Shown here piece by piece: positions 49,620 through 61,397 of a DNA stretch of 64,000 nucleotides. Below the pieces are notes generated by a model, which searched no databases, was not told the DNA's origin, and was given only the letters and a program-made list of their open reading frames with translations. The stretch comes from Galbula dea (lineage: Eukaryota; Chordata; Aves; Piciformes; Galbulidae): assembly GCA_013399015.1 (NCBI GenBank), contig VWZX01007392.1:1938619-2002618 (forward strand), read 5' to 3'. The position numbers and the translations under genes were made by a program. Within the stretch, counting starts at the first letter, position 1; each line of letters starts with the position of its first letter.

Positions 49620-51276
49620 CAAAAACCTGCTGAAATTTCTCTAGGGCACCTTACAATAGAGTGCTAATGCTAGGCAAGAAATCCTTAAACCTTTGACTTG
49701 TGATACCCTGTCCTCTTTTTAGACCTACTTTGCAATGTCTCATTCAATACTATTTACCATCAAGGATTGCCTAGGCAAAGATATCTGGAGAGACTTGTGT
49801 CCTGCAAAGCACCTTTTTTTCCAGCAGTTATTAAAAGCTGGGTCCCAGCACCCTTCAAAGTTAATTTCCCCCCCAAGTTACTTTGGAAATTGTTTAGCAA
49901 TTTTGGAGACATACTGAGCACAGCCTAAGCCACTGGAGAAATCTCATGCCTAAGGCTCCTGGAATAAAAATGGAGCATAAGTTACAAGAAACCTTTTTCT
50001 TAGGACAATATTCTCACCTTTGATTTCTAGAGTAACTTTCTCAAAGGAAGTTGTGCTCTGAATTACTTAAACCACCTTCTTGCCTCTGTCCTGGCTTAGA
50101 CAAAAGTGAAAGCATGCTCTGATGTTGGCAACCTAACAAAAGTAATGTTTTTTTAGGGATGATCTGTTTTGGAATCTTTTGGGTTTTTTTAGTTTAGTAT
50201 ATTGGGCACAATAACCTCTTAGTCAAGGTTAGTACATGGACATCTTTTTGTCTAGCCATCTTTTCAGAGGAATGTATTCAGAGTAGTGTTGGGTATGATT
50301 TATCTCACTTTACTGTCCCTCTTGCTCCCAGTGAAGGAATACAACCTTCTGTTTTGATAGTAGATAAAGGATTGCTTAAAAAAAGAAGAAAACCACAACA
50401 AACAGCACACAAAAAGAAACCCAAAGAACCCCCATGTACAGTGTTTCCAGAGTCAAGACACCTCTCCAATCTTTTCCCACCCAGGAGCAGATGGGTGCTT
50501 GCAAGCATGGCCATACTTTTTGCCCTGGGTGCCAGTGCCTATCTGGTTGACAGCCAGCTGCAAACCTGCTCCTAGCCCTGGCAGGTGAGCTTCTGCTTTC
50601 TCTCTCTGGAGAATGTGCTCCTTTTGAGTTCACCTCAAAGTCTCCGTGCTCACAGAGCCCACTCTTCCCTAGCTTAGCAGCTGGTGTTACCTCTGGCAAA
50701 CTAACCTCTCTGCAATCCTTATGAGATAATAACCACTTTGCAGTGGTTGCTACTTCTTCATTGACCCAACTGGTTTTTTTTCCTGACACTCTTCTGTATT
50801 TATACAGAATTTTCTAGAACAGATTTTAAACCCATGACATGTATAGTCTGAATTTCTTTGACTGAGAACAACTCTACAAAGGATAAAAATCAGATCCAGT
50901 TTTATTCCCTTTAAGCAATGGCTCTGTGTTCTCATTTGTCATTTCTGATTGCCACTCTCCTCATTTTGTGACAAAAAATGTTAAAATAGTGTCTCAGCAC
51001 TTTCTGAGAATGGTGCACTATAAGGTACTAGTGTTACTAAATATTTAGGGCTCCACAGTGCTGTCAGCACTTGTTTGTAGTGTGTATTTGAATGAACTGC
51101 AGCTACACAGGTCTCAGTAGTTTCAAAATCCCCTAACCTGTGTGAAGCTGTAGGTCAGAGTCACTTGTGTGGGCAGCAAATATGCTGTTTTCCTCTGTGA
51201 GCCTGGGGGAGCTCAGGTTATGTGGGGATGAAGCATCATCTGTTCCTCTTTTTAAATTGATTACCTGTTTTGTGCT

Positions 51277-51330
51277 TTTAAAAATAAATAATTAAAAAAT
51301 AAAACCCCCCAACAACCCAAACCAACAAGC
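51277..51330. repeat. A/T-rich then C/A-rich low-complexity patch
   Basis: AAAATAAATAATTAAAAAATAA-type sequence runs directly into CCCCCC and AACAACCCAAACC words. Simple low-complexity DNA. Confidence 0.7.
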
Positions 51331-53308
51331 AGTTGTGAGTTTCAGAGTGTAACTACAGAAACTAGCCTTTGCTGTCCATGGGGTAGCAAACTGGGATGAT
51401 TTATTCCATGTAGAGGTAGCTTATTTGGGAAAACTCATAGTCTGGTCTGTATGGCAGAATATGTGCTTCATGGAAGAAGATTTCTCTGTCTTTATACTGC
51501 ACTTAGAGATGTCCTAGTGCCTGTTTCTGTGTTGCTGGTTCCAACTGGCTTTGAGGCAGAGGGTGAAAGGGCTTGGTATATTTGATTGAAAGATAGGAGA
51601 TGTAGATGTTGCCAAACTATGACCATGGGGACCAACCATCCTACAAACTAGTAAGGGATACCAAAGCAGCTGGTGCCTAGGCAGTCTGTTTGAATTCCTT
51701 GAGGTTTTTCTTTCCCACTAATACACTAAGATAAATAAGTAAGAGGAGGTAGAGGTGCCTCTATGAGGGGGGGAAAAAATATGATGCAATTAGCCCTGCA
51801 AGGTAGGGAATATGTGCTTTTACACAGGGTCTGGTGCACTGTCACTGCACTGTTGTCACTGCCATTGCATCCAGCCTGCAACGGGGTCTGCCTTACTCGA
51901 AGCAGATGAGGCTGGCATGTAGGTGGTACATGGGCATCTCCTGATTGGAACTTGGTCAATAAAGGCTGAATGCTGAAGGATGAGGGAGAGGCATCAAAGG
52001 ATTCCTGTTGTGTGCTTGGTGAAGAACTGAAAGTGACTCAGGAACTGCTCTATGTGTTTAGAAATTAAGAGTGTTGACTAGTCTTTCTCACTTCATATAT
52101 TTTTTAAGTTCCTGATAGTTGTTTCTGTAAGAACTGCAGAAATTCCATGTCAGGAGAGGGAAATATTTCTGGAGACTTGCAAAAAAAAAAGTATTTGGAA
52201 GTAGTATTTGTTTGTGCTTACATTCAGTAGTTACAGAAGTCCTCTTCAGCACTAACAAATTGAACTGTTTCAATTTTAACCTGAGAAAGGAGAAAAAAGG
52301 GACTGTGATTTTTCTGGCTTACAAAAAAGTACTGATCAGGACACTGTTCTTAAAAAGTAGGGCTGACTCAGGATGACTCAGGCTTTCCATTTACCTCCTG
52401 AAATGCAAACCAGTCTTTGCTAAGTAGAGCCATGGGAACTGGATTGTCACACCTTTGGCAGAGACCTGGACTTCCCAATAGGCTATCTTAGGTCTTGTTT
52501 ATAAGATTATACTTTTATAACTACATTTCAATTTTAATATCCATCCTAATACCTCCATGATGGAGTCTTACCTAGGTGTGGCTATGGGGTAGAGCTTAAG
52601 AAGACCTTCTTTCTTGTAGGCAACTGATGCATTCCACCAAAATAAAGTTGTAAAATACATTAACTGAAGGGAAGCATGAACTTTTTATTTTTAACAAGTG
52701 CTGAAAATCCTTGTAAAAATGGATCCAATGCATCTTCCCAAAACTGGTAGACACCCACAGACTGCAGCAGCTTTCTGTACTCTGGATGTGCTATACCAGG
52801 GCTGTTCATTCCCTCAGTTCTTGATGTCTGGGTAATGCTTGTCCTTGAACATAAGGTAAAACTTTCCTGATTTTACACCATCTTCTAGCCCAGACTAGAA
52901 CAATAGATTTCACACAGAATTGAGATTTCTGTCAGTTACAAGAATCTGTGTTTGAGCAGTATGTTTGGAACTCTTTCTTTTTTCCCTTTATCAGAGAAAG
53001 CTATCTTTTCTTTAAATGTTTACTAAAAAAGCAAATTCACTTAAAATGTGAGCTACCTAAAAGATCCTTTAAAGTTGTTATGCTAGTGAATATATCAGGC
53101 AGTATCCAGATGTGAATAACATTTCTTTTTTCTTTAGCTCAGAGCTTTTAGCAAAAGCATCCAGATTTGTTAGCATGACCTTATTTATTGCTTGTTTCAC
53201 CAAACTTATCACTTAAAAAGTTCTCTACATTCTCAGGAAAAACCCTACAGCCACTGGTTGTCAAAGCATAATGTTTTGAACTGTTCTATTCCCTAAAACC
53301 TTTGAAGG

Positions 53309-53351
53309 TTGGTGTTTTTGTTGTTTGGGGTTTTTTAAATTTTTTTTTCTT
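53309..53351. repeat. T/G then T-rich low-complexity patch
   Basis: GGTGTTTTTGTTGTTTGGGG followed by T-runs. It has the same flavour as the tracts at 22.0 and 48.7 kb. Confidence 0.7.
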
Positions 53352-54130
53352 CATTTTGACTGTGATTAAATTTTCAAGGCCACAAGAACTCTGAGTTGAA
53401 AGCCTGAGCTTTCAGATAGAAACATCTACATTAGCAGTATTTGAGAGCTGTAAACTGAGAGGAATGGTTTAAATTGTGTAGGGTAAAAAAAGTGGTGCAT
53501 TTCCAATAGTACTGTGTATTACATGTAGTAAATACATTGCTGAATTCCTCACATTGCTTGATCTTGTATTAGTCCTTGTGGAATTGAGAGCTGGGGAGTG
53601 AGGTCCCTGCTGCTGTACAAAACAAGGCTAAAGCTGATGGTGAAAAACCTAACTGGGAGCATGAAGAAGTGCCTGGTTTCTGAGTGCCTCCAAGTCTTAG
53701 CCTGTCACAAACACTTACTGAGAAGAAATTATTAGGTAGCTGAATTAGTGTGTTTAAGTACTGAAGTCCCAGCAAAAAGTCTGTGGGGATGAGGGTGCAA
53801 ATTGGGGTCTAAACTTTTCCCTAACCAAATTCCTGGCACAGTGCTGGTTTGCCTGGAGGTGCAACTCTCCTTCAACTCACTGCAAATTTTGGTTCCTGAT
53901 TTTGCTTTTTCTTTTATTCCTGCTGTCAAAACTGGGATGTTTAAGGATTTTCCTTTCATATGTTTGCAGATCTAAATAGTAAGAGAAGAGATGCAATTCA
54001 TGAAGATTTCTTCAGTAGCCAGAGACCATAGTACAGAGACACTGCCTTTCTTAGAAAGGTGTCAGGGGGAGGGAGGGGAACCTCCTGCTGAATCATCAGC
54101 TGTTCAAATGAGATTGGTTATGCAAGTCCC

Positions 54131-54400
54131 ACGGTCGGAGCCAAGGCTTGCTCTGCCACTAACGGCTTCAGAAATTGGAAAACCGAATTCATTTCCTTAG
54201 CTAGATCTGGGAGAAGCTTCGGCACCCGTTGCCTTCTCATCCCTTTGTCTCTGTCCTGCCTTTTATCTGTTTGGTTTCCTCTAGATGGCATTGCAGGAGA
54301 AAGGGAATTCAGATGGAAAAGTAGATTTTTTGCTGCTGGAGAAGTTGCAGGAGCTGCTTTGCATTTTGATGGCGCACGATTATCTTATCCACTAGGCAAG
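54131..54400. promoter_or_regulatory. Local CpG cluster with GATA-type motifs
   Basis: Eight CpG dinucleotides fall between 54132 and 54378 (54132, 54136, 54163, 54184, 54220, 54227, 54373, 54377) in a neighbourhood otherwise almost without CpG. The GGCGCACGATTATCTTATCC stretch holds two overlapping inverted GATA-type cores. The segment is not a CR1 copy and no exon is recognised. It is too small and CpG-sparse to be a true CpG island, but could be a conserved cis-regulatory element. Conservation data would decide. Confidence 0.25.
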
Positions 54401-54839
54401 CACATACAATATTAATACCTCTCATGTCAATCTCAAACAGGATGCAGATAAGTATTTCATCTGAGCAGTTTTATTGATTGGTACTTCATCTAAACAGCTT
54501 TTCCAGCTTTCTTTTCATTTGCATAATTTGTCCATGGTTTCCCAGGTTATTTATGTTGGTGCAGGGGGGGAAAAAAATATAATCATATAAGTGTGTATTT
54601 TGGAATAAAAGGGCAATTGAAACTTTTCTTGAAGAAAACCCTTCCTCTTCTCTCACTTTTATCTCCTGAGGTGCTTCTTTTTTAAAAATGTAACTCACTG
54701 AGATTGCAGAAACAATTTATTCTGCTCTATTTTTTTCTAGTTTGTTTTCCTCCTGCATTTGACAGTACTATCTGCATAATCAATTTCCCTCCTTCACTGT
54801 AGTAATTCCTCTTTTTACGGGATGCTCAGGCAAGCTGGG

Positions 54840-54970
54840 AAAAAACAACAACAAAAACCCCAAATCAACAAACAAACCAAACAAAAAACCCCACCCCTCA
54901 AAAAAAACCCCCCAAAAGCCCCCCAAAACTCACAAAAAAAACCCCCAACAACAAAACAACAAAAACCCAA
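54840..54970. repeat. A/C low-complexity tract, G-runs on minus strand
   Basis: About 130 bp nearly free of G and T on the plus strand. C-runs of 4, 4, 4, 6, 6 and 5 occur at 54858, 54889, 54894, 54908, 54919 and 54942, spaced by A-rich loops. The minus strand is therefore a T/G tract of the same kind as those on plus at 22.0 and 48.7 kb. The Lys/Pro/Gln/Asn-rich frame here (54822-55094) is a product of composition and not a protein. Confidence 0.88.
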
Positions 54971-55339
54971 GAAAATTACTTCTAAGGCTGCTCATGCTGG
55001 CTGCAGGCCTGTGGTGCAGATTGCTATCTGGGGAATTCAGCAGCTATCTTGCAGTCTCTTTCAAAAGTTCAGTGCAGTCTCCAAATATTTTTAAGAGGTT
55101 TTAGGAACCAAGGCCTGTGAGCATGTTTTCTCACCTGCACAAGTAGTACAAGAGAGCAGGCTGCTTCACTGATCAGGTTGAATTTTGCTGCCTTAGTTAT
55201 CCTAGTAGGAACTGGTTACTCCTAAGCTCTGTTATGAGAACTAAAATTTGCCTTTTGACTTCCAACCCAAGTGTATTCAGCAGCTGTTTCATACAGCATT
55301 GTTCTTACTTACTGTTTTCTTCTTACTGTCTAATCCTTA

Positions 55340-55490
55340 AGCCAAGAGATTGCATCCTCTTTTAGCCTTCTTTTTGACAGGCTAAATCAACCCAGCTCAT
55401 TTAGTTCTCTTAAAGCAGTCTTTCCATCACTTAAATCATGCTAAAAGTACTCCTTCTACTACCTTCTGGGGTGAGTTAATATTTTCAAAA
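55340..55490 (-). mobile_element. Probable ancient CR1 relic
   Basis: On plus the ordered words TTTTAGCCTTC, GACAGGCTAAATCAACCCAG, TTTAGTTCTCTTAAAGCAG, TCTTTCCATCACTTAAATCAT and TACTCCTTCTACTACC follow the antisense pattern of the CR1 3' region (AGCCTTC...GGCTAAACA-ACCCAG...TTTAGTCTCTC...CTTTCCATCCCT...ATCAT...). The match is degenerate and no tail octamers are visible, as expected for an old copy. A consensus search would confirm it. Confidence 0.5.
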
Positions 55491-57270
55491 TTGTGCTTGA
55501 GCTTGAGAGTTTTTTGGATAAAGGCCTCAGAGCTGCTTTGGAAGTGGTATCTAGCACTACTGCACTCTTTGATGCTGGATCTCCTCTGAAGCATTCTGGG
55601 ATCAGTGACCATTTTTTGTGCTTCATTATGGTAATTCAGTTGTCACACTGAATACCAACTACATACTAACTACAAGCATGTAGCTTATAATGGAAATCCA
55701 GTTTTTATCCCAAAATAAATCTATTTTTTATATTGATTTTAATTTTAAATCTCACCTCTGTTAATTGAGCACTGTCATCCATACCCATGTGAGACTCCAG
55801 TCCTCTGCCACCCTGGTAAAGCCAGCAAAGTTGATGACATTTGCAAATGTCATCTATGCATAACTGATCTCTGTTAGGAAGTAATTGTGAAGTTAGGTTG
55901 GGAAGTAATCCTTGCAAATGCAACCTACAGCTTTGGTGAAAGTTATAGTGCCCAGATCTCCTTTGACTCTCCTGATAGCAGAGGATATTGGGTCAGTCAA
56001 ATTCAAACTCCCTGTAGTTAACACACATTATGTTTCAGTCTGATCTCCATTCACTCACAGTATACTTTACTTCAAAAGCTGCTCCAAAGGCTTGAAGGCT
56101 ATTGAAGTTAGCTTAATAGATCTCTCACCATATAGATTAGTGTGTTTTTCTTCTTTCTTTCTTAAGTATAGATACTCTTCTACAGCTATAACATTTCTGC
56201 AAACTTGGGAACTATTGAAAGTTATGAGATCTGCATCTTTTTACACCACTGTTTTAGGCAGGGATGACATGAGAATATTAACATTTTAACTTTTTTTGTG
56301 ACTTTTCAGCTGTGGAAAATTCTTTGCCTTTTCAGTGTTCTTTGCATGGTCAGGCTGTTTACAATATTTTTTCTCTTTGGTATTCAAACACACAGATGAA
56401 AAACCTTTCATTTGAATAATAAATAAGTATTTTTTTTTTATTCACACCTTTTTTTAAAAGACATCAAAGTAAGACTCCAAAAATCAAAGTGTATTCTGAG
56501 ATGACATTTCTCTAATCTCTTCAGGTCCTAGCCTGTGTGCTCTGAGCATAAACAAATCAACATCACTTCCACTGCCTTATTCTGTTCAGGGTGAAATGTG
56601 GATACAAATTTTCTAGACTTAACAATCTTTTTTTGTCAAAGAGGTTTTATATATGAAAGAGAACTGAACTTGAATAGTCCCATATGTAGAAGGTCAGAAA
56701 GACTTCAATGAATGGCTGGCTGCTCTGCATTGGAGATCTCTGCCTTGAGGGAATTGTATGAAAATATATGTCTTCTTTCCCTTAGCCTTGTGAATTTGGC
56801 CTATTCTCTGTGTGACAGCAAGCTGGTATAACAGAACCACCATGTATCTCTCACTTGGTGCATGCCAGCTGGCACCCTATATGCTCCCAGTAGCTTTTCC
56901 TTAATGCTGCAAAGGTGGGTGGAAAAGTGGCACAGGCTGGTCCTGCTGTGTGCCATCTCTGCAGGCTCAACCCATGCAGAGTGACTTCTGCAGCTGCAGG
57001 CTTCAGCCATGCCTGGGGTCTGAAGTCAACATGTTGTTGCCACTGTGGCCTGAAATCCATACATTAGTGCATGTGGGATTATTGATACAGTATTTGAATG
57101 AGGAGTGATGTCCTGGGGCATTGGAAGAGGAAAGCTGGGGAGTCTGAGATCTTTGTGAAATTGAATATTGATTCCTCTTGCTTGGAGAGGTTTAAAAGTC
57201 CAGGCTTAATTCAAGGTTCCAAGACCTTAAGGATATCACAAATTATTCATGTATGTTCCACTAAAGGGAC

Positions 57271-57282
57271 TTTTTTTTTTTT
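57271..57282. repeat. Poly-T run
   Basis: Twelve consecutive T. Homopolymer only. Confidence 0.85.
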
Positions 57283-58611
57283 ATCAGTTTAATCTTCCAC
57301 ATTTTAAGTACCTCTAGCACAAGTTCAGCTGTGTTGCATAAAGGGGAGTTACTGGTTCTCCTCTTTACTCATCTTTTCTTTTCTTCTTTCCCAGTGTTAC
57401 CTTTTAGGGCTGGTAAAGCTGTAACTTTAAACCAATATATTAGCTAAGACATGGGAGAGAAGTTTAAATAAAGCTCTTATGACATACTAGGAGTGAAGTC
57501 CTAAGGATAAACAGAGGTAACTGACATGCAACCATACTGATATAACCCCTCAAGACATTCCCCAGGGGTATGGTCTGACTCAGAGGAAGGTGAGAGAATT
57601 GGCCCTAGCTTCTTTAAAACCAGAAAATAGTCCCTAGATGGATCATGTGTGTTAAGTTCTGTAACAGGTGTATGATGTGCTGCTGGAGGAGATGGGTCCA
57701 AAGAATGGTCATCTCTTTCTGAAGAAAGCAAGAATGTTTTGAAAGCAAGAACTGAGTATTAAAGTAGAGTAGAAGGAGTTTTCACTAATTCTTTTTTTTT
57801 CTCTGGCTTCATATTGGTTTCTGGATATTTCTAATAAATAATATTTACTTGTTCTACTTACTGGTGCTCACAATTTAATTAAATCTATTTTCAAAAACAA
57901 TAGCCTTTGAGTAATGCTTATAATAAATGTTCTGCTTGAATTCCTTGCAGATTTGAAAATATTAGTTAGAAAATCAAGCAAGGTCCAGAGCTGACACTCT
58001 GGACAAAGCATGTTTATTTCTTCTCTCAGATTGATGACCTTATCTTCCCAGAACTGTTACTGCTCCATAAGGAATGCTGCTTGGTGTATGTAACATGCTC
58101 TTTGTCCCCTTTAGTATTTGGTTGCTGTTATTGAAAGGACACAACTAAGGAAAATAATGACAGAAAAGATTATTGGCTCAAATTTGTTCCTTGACACAAA
58201 TATGAAATAGGGCTCATCTCCTTGCTTGATCAGTTTTTTTTCAGCTGTGCCCATTTGTTTTCACCCTGAAAGAAGATTTCTTGGTGCAGGTAACTGCAGA
58301 GTAATAGTGATCCCCACTCTGAATTAGCAGATGTTTAGATCTCAGATTTCAGGCTCCTCTGTTTTCAGCAGTCCTTATATCTAGCCATGTAATTGTGCAG
58401 AAACACTGGGTAGCAAGAGATAAATTTAGGCAAGGTAGGAATAGTGCATTCTGGAGCTAGGTTTTGTGATGACCCTATCCTTCTATTTCAAACCATACTT
58501 CTTAATTTTGTCCTGGAGGCTACTGCTTCTTCACCTTCTATGTAGGCACTGCCTTGCTTTCCCATCCTCAAACTACCTCTCTGCTGGAATCTCCTAATTC
58601 TGTGTGCTTGA

Positions 58612-58633
58612 TTTTTTTTTTATTTTTTTTTTT
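58612..58633. repeat. Poly-T run interrupted once by A
   Basis: Two long T-runs separated by a single A. Homopolymer-type low complexity. Confidence 0.85.
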
Positions 58634-59320
58634 GACCCAGATATAGAATTCAGATCTGGGGACCATATAGCTCAGTTATCAGAGGGAGCTCTCCTGACTT
58701 ATGCTAATTAAACAGGGCCCTATATTCCTTTATGTTGATCAACAGTTTGCCTCACAGGCCATGCTGAGGAAGTAGCATTGTGGTTTGTGCTGAGCTATAA
58801 AGAGTCTCTGTGGAAATAGAAATGTATCAAATCTGGGACAATTTCAGTTTTGTACCTTATACAGGGAACACTTGCTACAGATATCAAAGTAAATTCAGGT
58901 TTTCTTCATTTAGTTGCTCACAATTTATACAAGGTAACTTAGCAGATTCAGCTGCATTTAATCTTTGGCAAAGCTTTGCATGGTGTATCCTGATTAAATT
59001 TAGCATTGAGAATAGGGACACTGTCTTCTTGTGGTCCTGTCAAGGCTGTTGAGATGTTCTCAGTGGTGCTGTCATCTGTCATCTTTCATGGAGATTGATA
59101 CTTGTACTTGTGACTTTTCCTTTGTCTGAGACTTCATTGCCCTATCTATGAGCAGTTAGATTCTCATCCATTGCCTTGTGAATGAATGCACAAGAAAAGC
59201 TTACCAACAGGGTAAAAAGCCTTAAAGTGTAAAAGCTTTAGTAATGCAATATCCTCTTTTATTAAGGAAATCATGGGCAAGGCATTGGGTATGAACAAAT
59301 CTGAGTTCCTCTGATGACAG

Positions 59321-59388
59321 CCAGCCTGCTTAGATCTCCCCAACAAAGCTTGGTCCTCTATGGAAGCAACCAGCCTGCTTAGATCTCC
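59321..59388. repeat. 19-bp exact direct repeat, 49 bp apart
   Basis: CCAGCCTGCTTAGATCTCC occurs at 59321-59339 and again at 59370-59388. The bases outside the repeat do not match, so the duplicated unit is either this 19-mer alone or a 49-bp unit whose remainder has diverged. Confidence 0.85.
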
Positions 59389-60696
59389 TTATTACATATT
59401 CTGAGTGGAGCTGGCAACCTCACATTTACACCACTGTTCCCCAGTTTCCATTGAACTGAGGTTTTGAATTGGTTGATTATGATAATAGGACCTTGTCTTC
59501 AGATTCCAAGAGTGGATTTGGGCATCAATCACCTCTAAAAAAATATCTCAGCACCTTCACAGCAAAAAGGCTAAATCAAACCAGAAATGTCTTCTCTCAC
59601 CTTGTGCTTAGTTTGCAGAGGCAAAAGGATGTCACTAGCTAGCTTCCCCAAAACCTTCTTGTTCTATTTTGTTCTCTATCAGGAAGCATTTGCTTGTCCC
59701 AAGGGAAGAAACATTGTCAGCCAGGCAAAATTGAGGAATTCCCTGCTTGAACAAGCAGGTTGCATCTCAGCAGGGTGTTAAGAAACAATAGCTAGAACAA
59801 AAACAGAGGCTGACAAATTGAAGGAGCTCTAAGACGCATTTAGGTTGTTTCTGTGCAGTATCTTCTGTGACTGTCTGATGAAGCACTTAATAGAAAAGAT
59901 ACTTTTGTTGCAGTAAAATCAAAGCAAAGGGGAGGCTGAGAAAAATTTCAGTGCTCTCATGGATAAAAGAGGTAGTTTTCTCATGACTCAGTTTAGAGAG
60001 GATTCTTGAAAGGCAGAAAAGGAGGATGCTTACTGATTTTTGTTGATGTTGTTGTGGAAGCGGGGTTGGGGTTATTTTGTGCTGCCCAGGTGAATGATCT
60101 TTTCCAGGGAGAGATGGGTGGTTAGCAGCATATGTGTAATATTACTTGTGGTGCTCAACACAGCTCTGGAAATGATGTGCCTTGCACACAAACCAGCAAT
60201 TCCCAAGTCCCAGGTTGTTCCTCCAGGTTGGCAGCAGTACTCAGCTATGTGTGTTCGTTCTGGCTGTACAGCAGTTGGCAGGGCACACTGGGACCTGAGC
60301 TTGTGTTTGTATTCTGTGGGAATCTGTATGAGAAGAATGGCTGGGTTTTGGTATTCAGATCTTTATTTCCATACTAAAAAAGTCCCTTCCTCCATTGCAA
60401 ATCTACATGCAGATAAAAGAAAATGCAAACTAAACCATTTTTTCTGACCAGCATTAGTCTTTTATTTCTGAAAGCTGAAAATGAATGAAACTCTGTTCCA
60501 AACTTCCTCTGCCAGATGTTGCTTTCATTCCTTGGCAACTGTTGCTGACATTGCTTGAATCAATATTACCAAAGAGGGAAGTCTTTCTGGGTTGCTTTGT
60601 CTGTTTTTTAGTATGCTAGAGCTGGCTAGAAGCTACTTTCTTCCAAGACTGCATCCTCTGATCCTCTGTATCCTTCCTACTTCCCATTCCTTACAC

Positions 60697-60709
60697 TTTT
60701 TTTTTTTTT
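60697..60709. repeat. Poly-T run
   Basis: Thirteen consecutive T before GATGGGG. Homopolymer only. Confidence 0.85.
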
Positions 60710-60919
60710 GATGGGGATAAATTGGCAATTGAAAAGTCAGAAATTGACTTTAGCTTAGTGAGCCATGTGTTGTACTAAAACTATCACTTAGATGTAAATT
60801 CTTTTGTTTTTCAGAAAGTAAAAACCCATATTTTAAAAGCACTTGAATGAAAAAGGTGTGGTTTTTTTATCAAATCACCTCTTTTTTCATTTGAAAACAC
60901 TTGAAATTAAGAACTCCTT

Positions 60920-61295
60920 ACCACAATTAATGTGCATTAATCATTCATCTTGGCAGCATCTGTTCTGAGCCACTGCTCCTCCAGAGAAAGATTATTATTC
61001 TTTCACTGAAGGTAAATTTCTAGTGCTGGCTGTGGGGAGATTTTGCAGAATCTTAATATTCAATTTTCTTGCTTAAATATTGGAAGATATAGAAGTGTCC
61101 CCCTCAAAATTACTAGCATCCTTCAATTGACACAGATTTTAGTGGATCATCCTAGGAATGCATAATTAATATATATTAGTCAGACTGGTTCAAATGATGA
61201 AATTTTAAAAACATATAGTTCAATGTCAAATTCTAATGCTAATGCAGCATTAAAGGCTCAGTTGATTCATGTGATGAATGATAATAATTAGTAAA
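60920..61295. promoter_or_regulatory. Candidate homeodomain-motif cluster
   Basis: A near-perfect palindrome ATTAATG-TG-CATTAAT lies at 60926-60941, with TAATTA at 61163-61168 and 61285-61290 and further AAT/ATT-rich words between. Such motifs are typical of homeodomain or POU binding sites but are also common by chance in AT-rich DNA. No neighbouring gene is visible to suggest a target. Confidence 0.2.
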
Positions 61296-61375
61296 CAGGA
61301 GTGCTCATCAAGGATACATGTTTAAGCTGGCTGCTTTAGGGAATTATATACAAGGTTCAATATATGTATTTTTTT

Positions 61376-61397
61376 TATATATATATATATATATATA
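61376..61397. repeat. (TA)11 microsatellite
   Basis: Eleven uninterrupted TA dinucleotides flanked by T-rich and A-rich bases. Probably length-polymorphic. Confidence 0.92.

Larger units (their letters stand above)
49250..55339. other. Unique-looking non-coding DNA, no gene recognised
   Basis: About 6 kb without a recognised gene. The longest frame is about 137 codons on minus at 50376-50789 and resembles no family I know. Notable content: a perfect hairpin at 49591-49619, an A/T then C/A patch at 51.28 kb, a T/G patch at 53.31 kb, a CpG cluster at 54.13-54.38 kb and the A/C tract at 54.84 kb. Confidence 0.7.

Noticed and set aside
50376..50789. 137-codon open frame on minus
   Set aside because: No recognisable domain; its C-terminal Val/Phe run reflects an A-rich patch on plus.
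54822..55094. 90-codon Lys/Pro/Gln-rich frame on plus
   Set aside because: Produced by the A/C low-complexity tract.
60094..60447. 117-codon open frame on plus
   Set aside because: Unfamiliar translation, overlapped by another frame, no supporting context.
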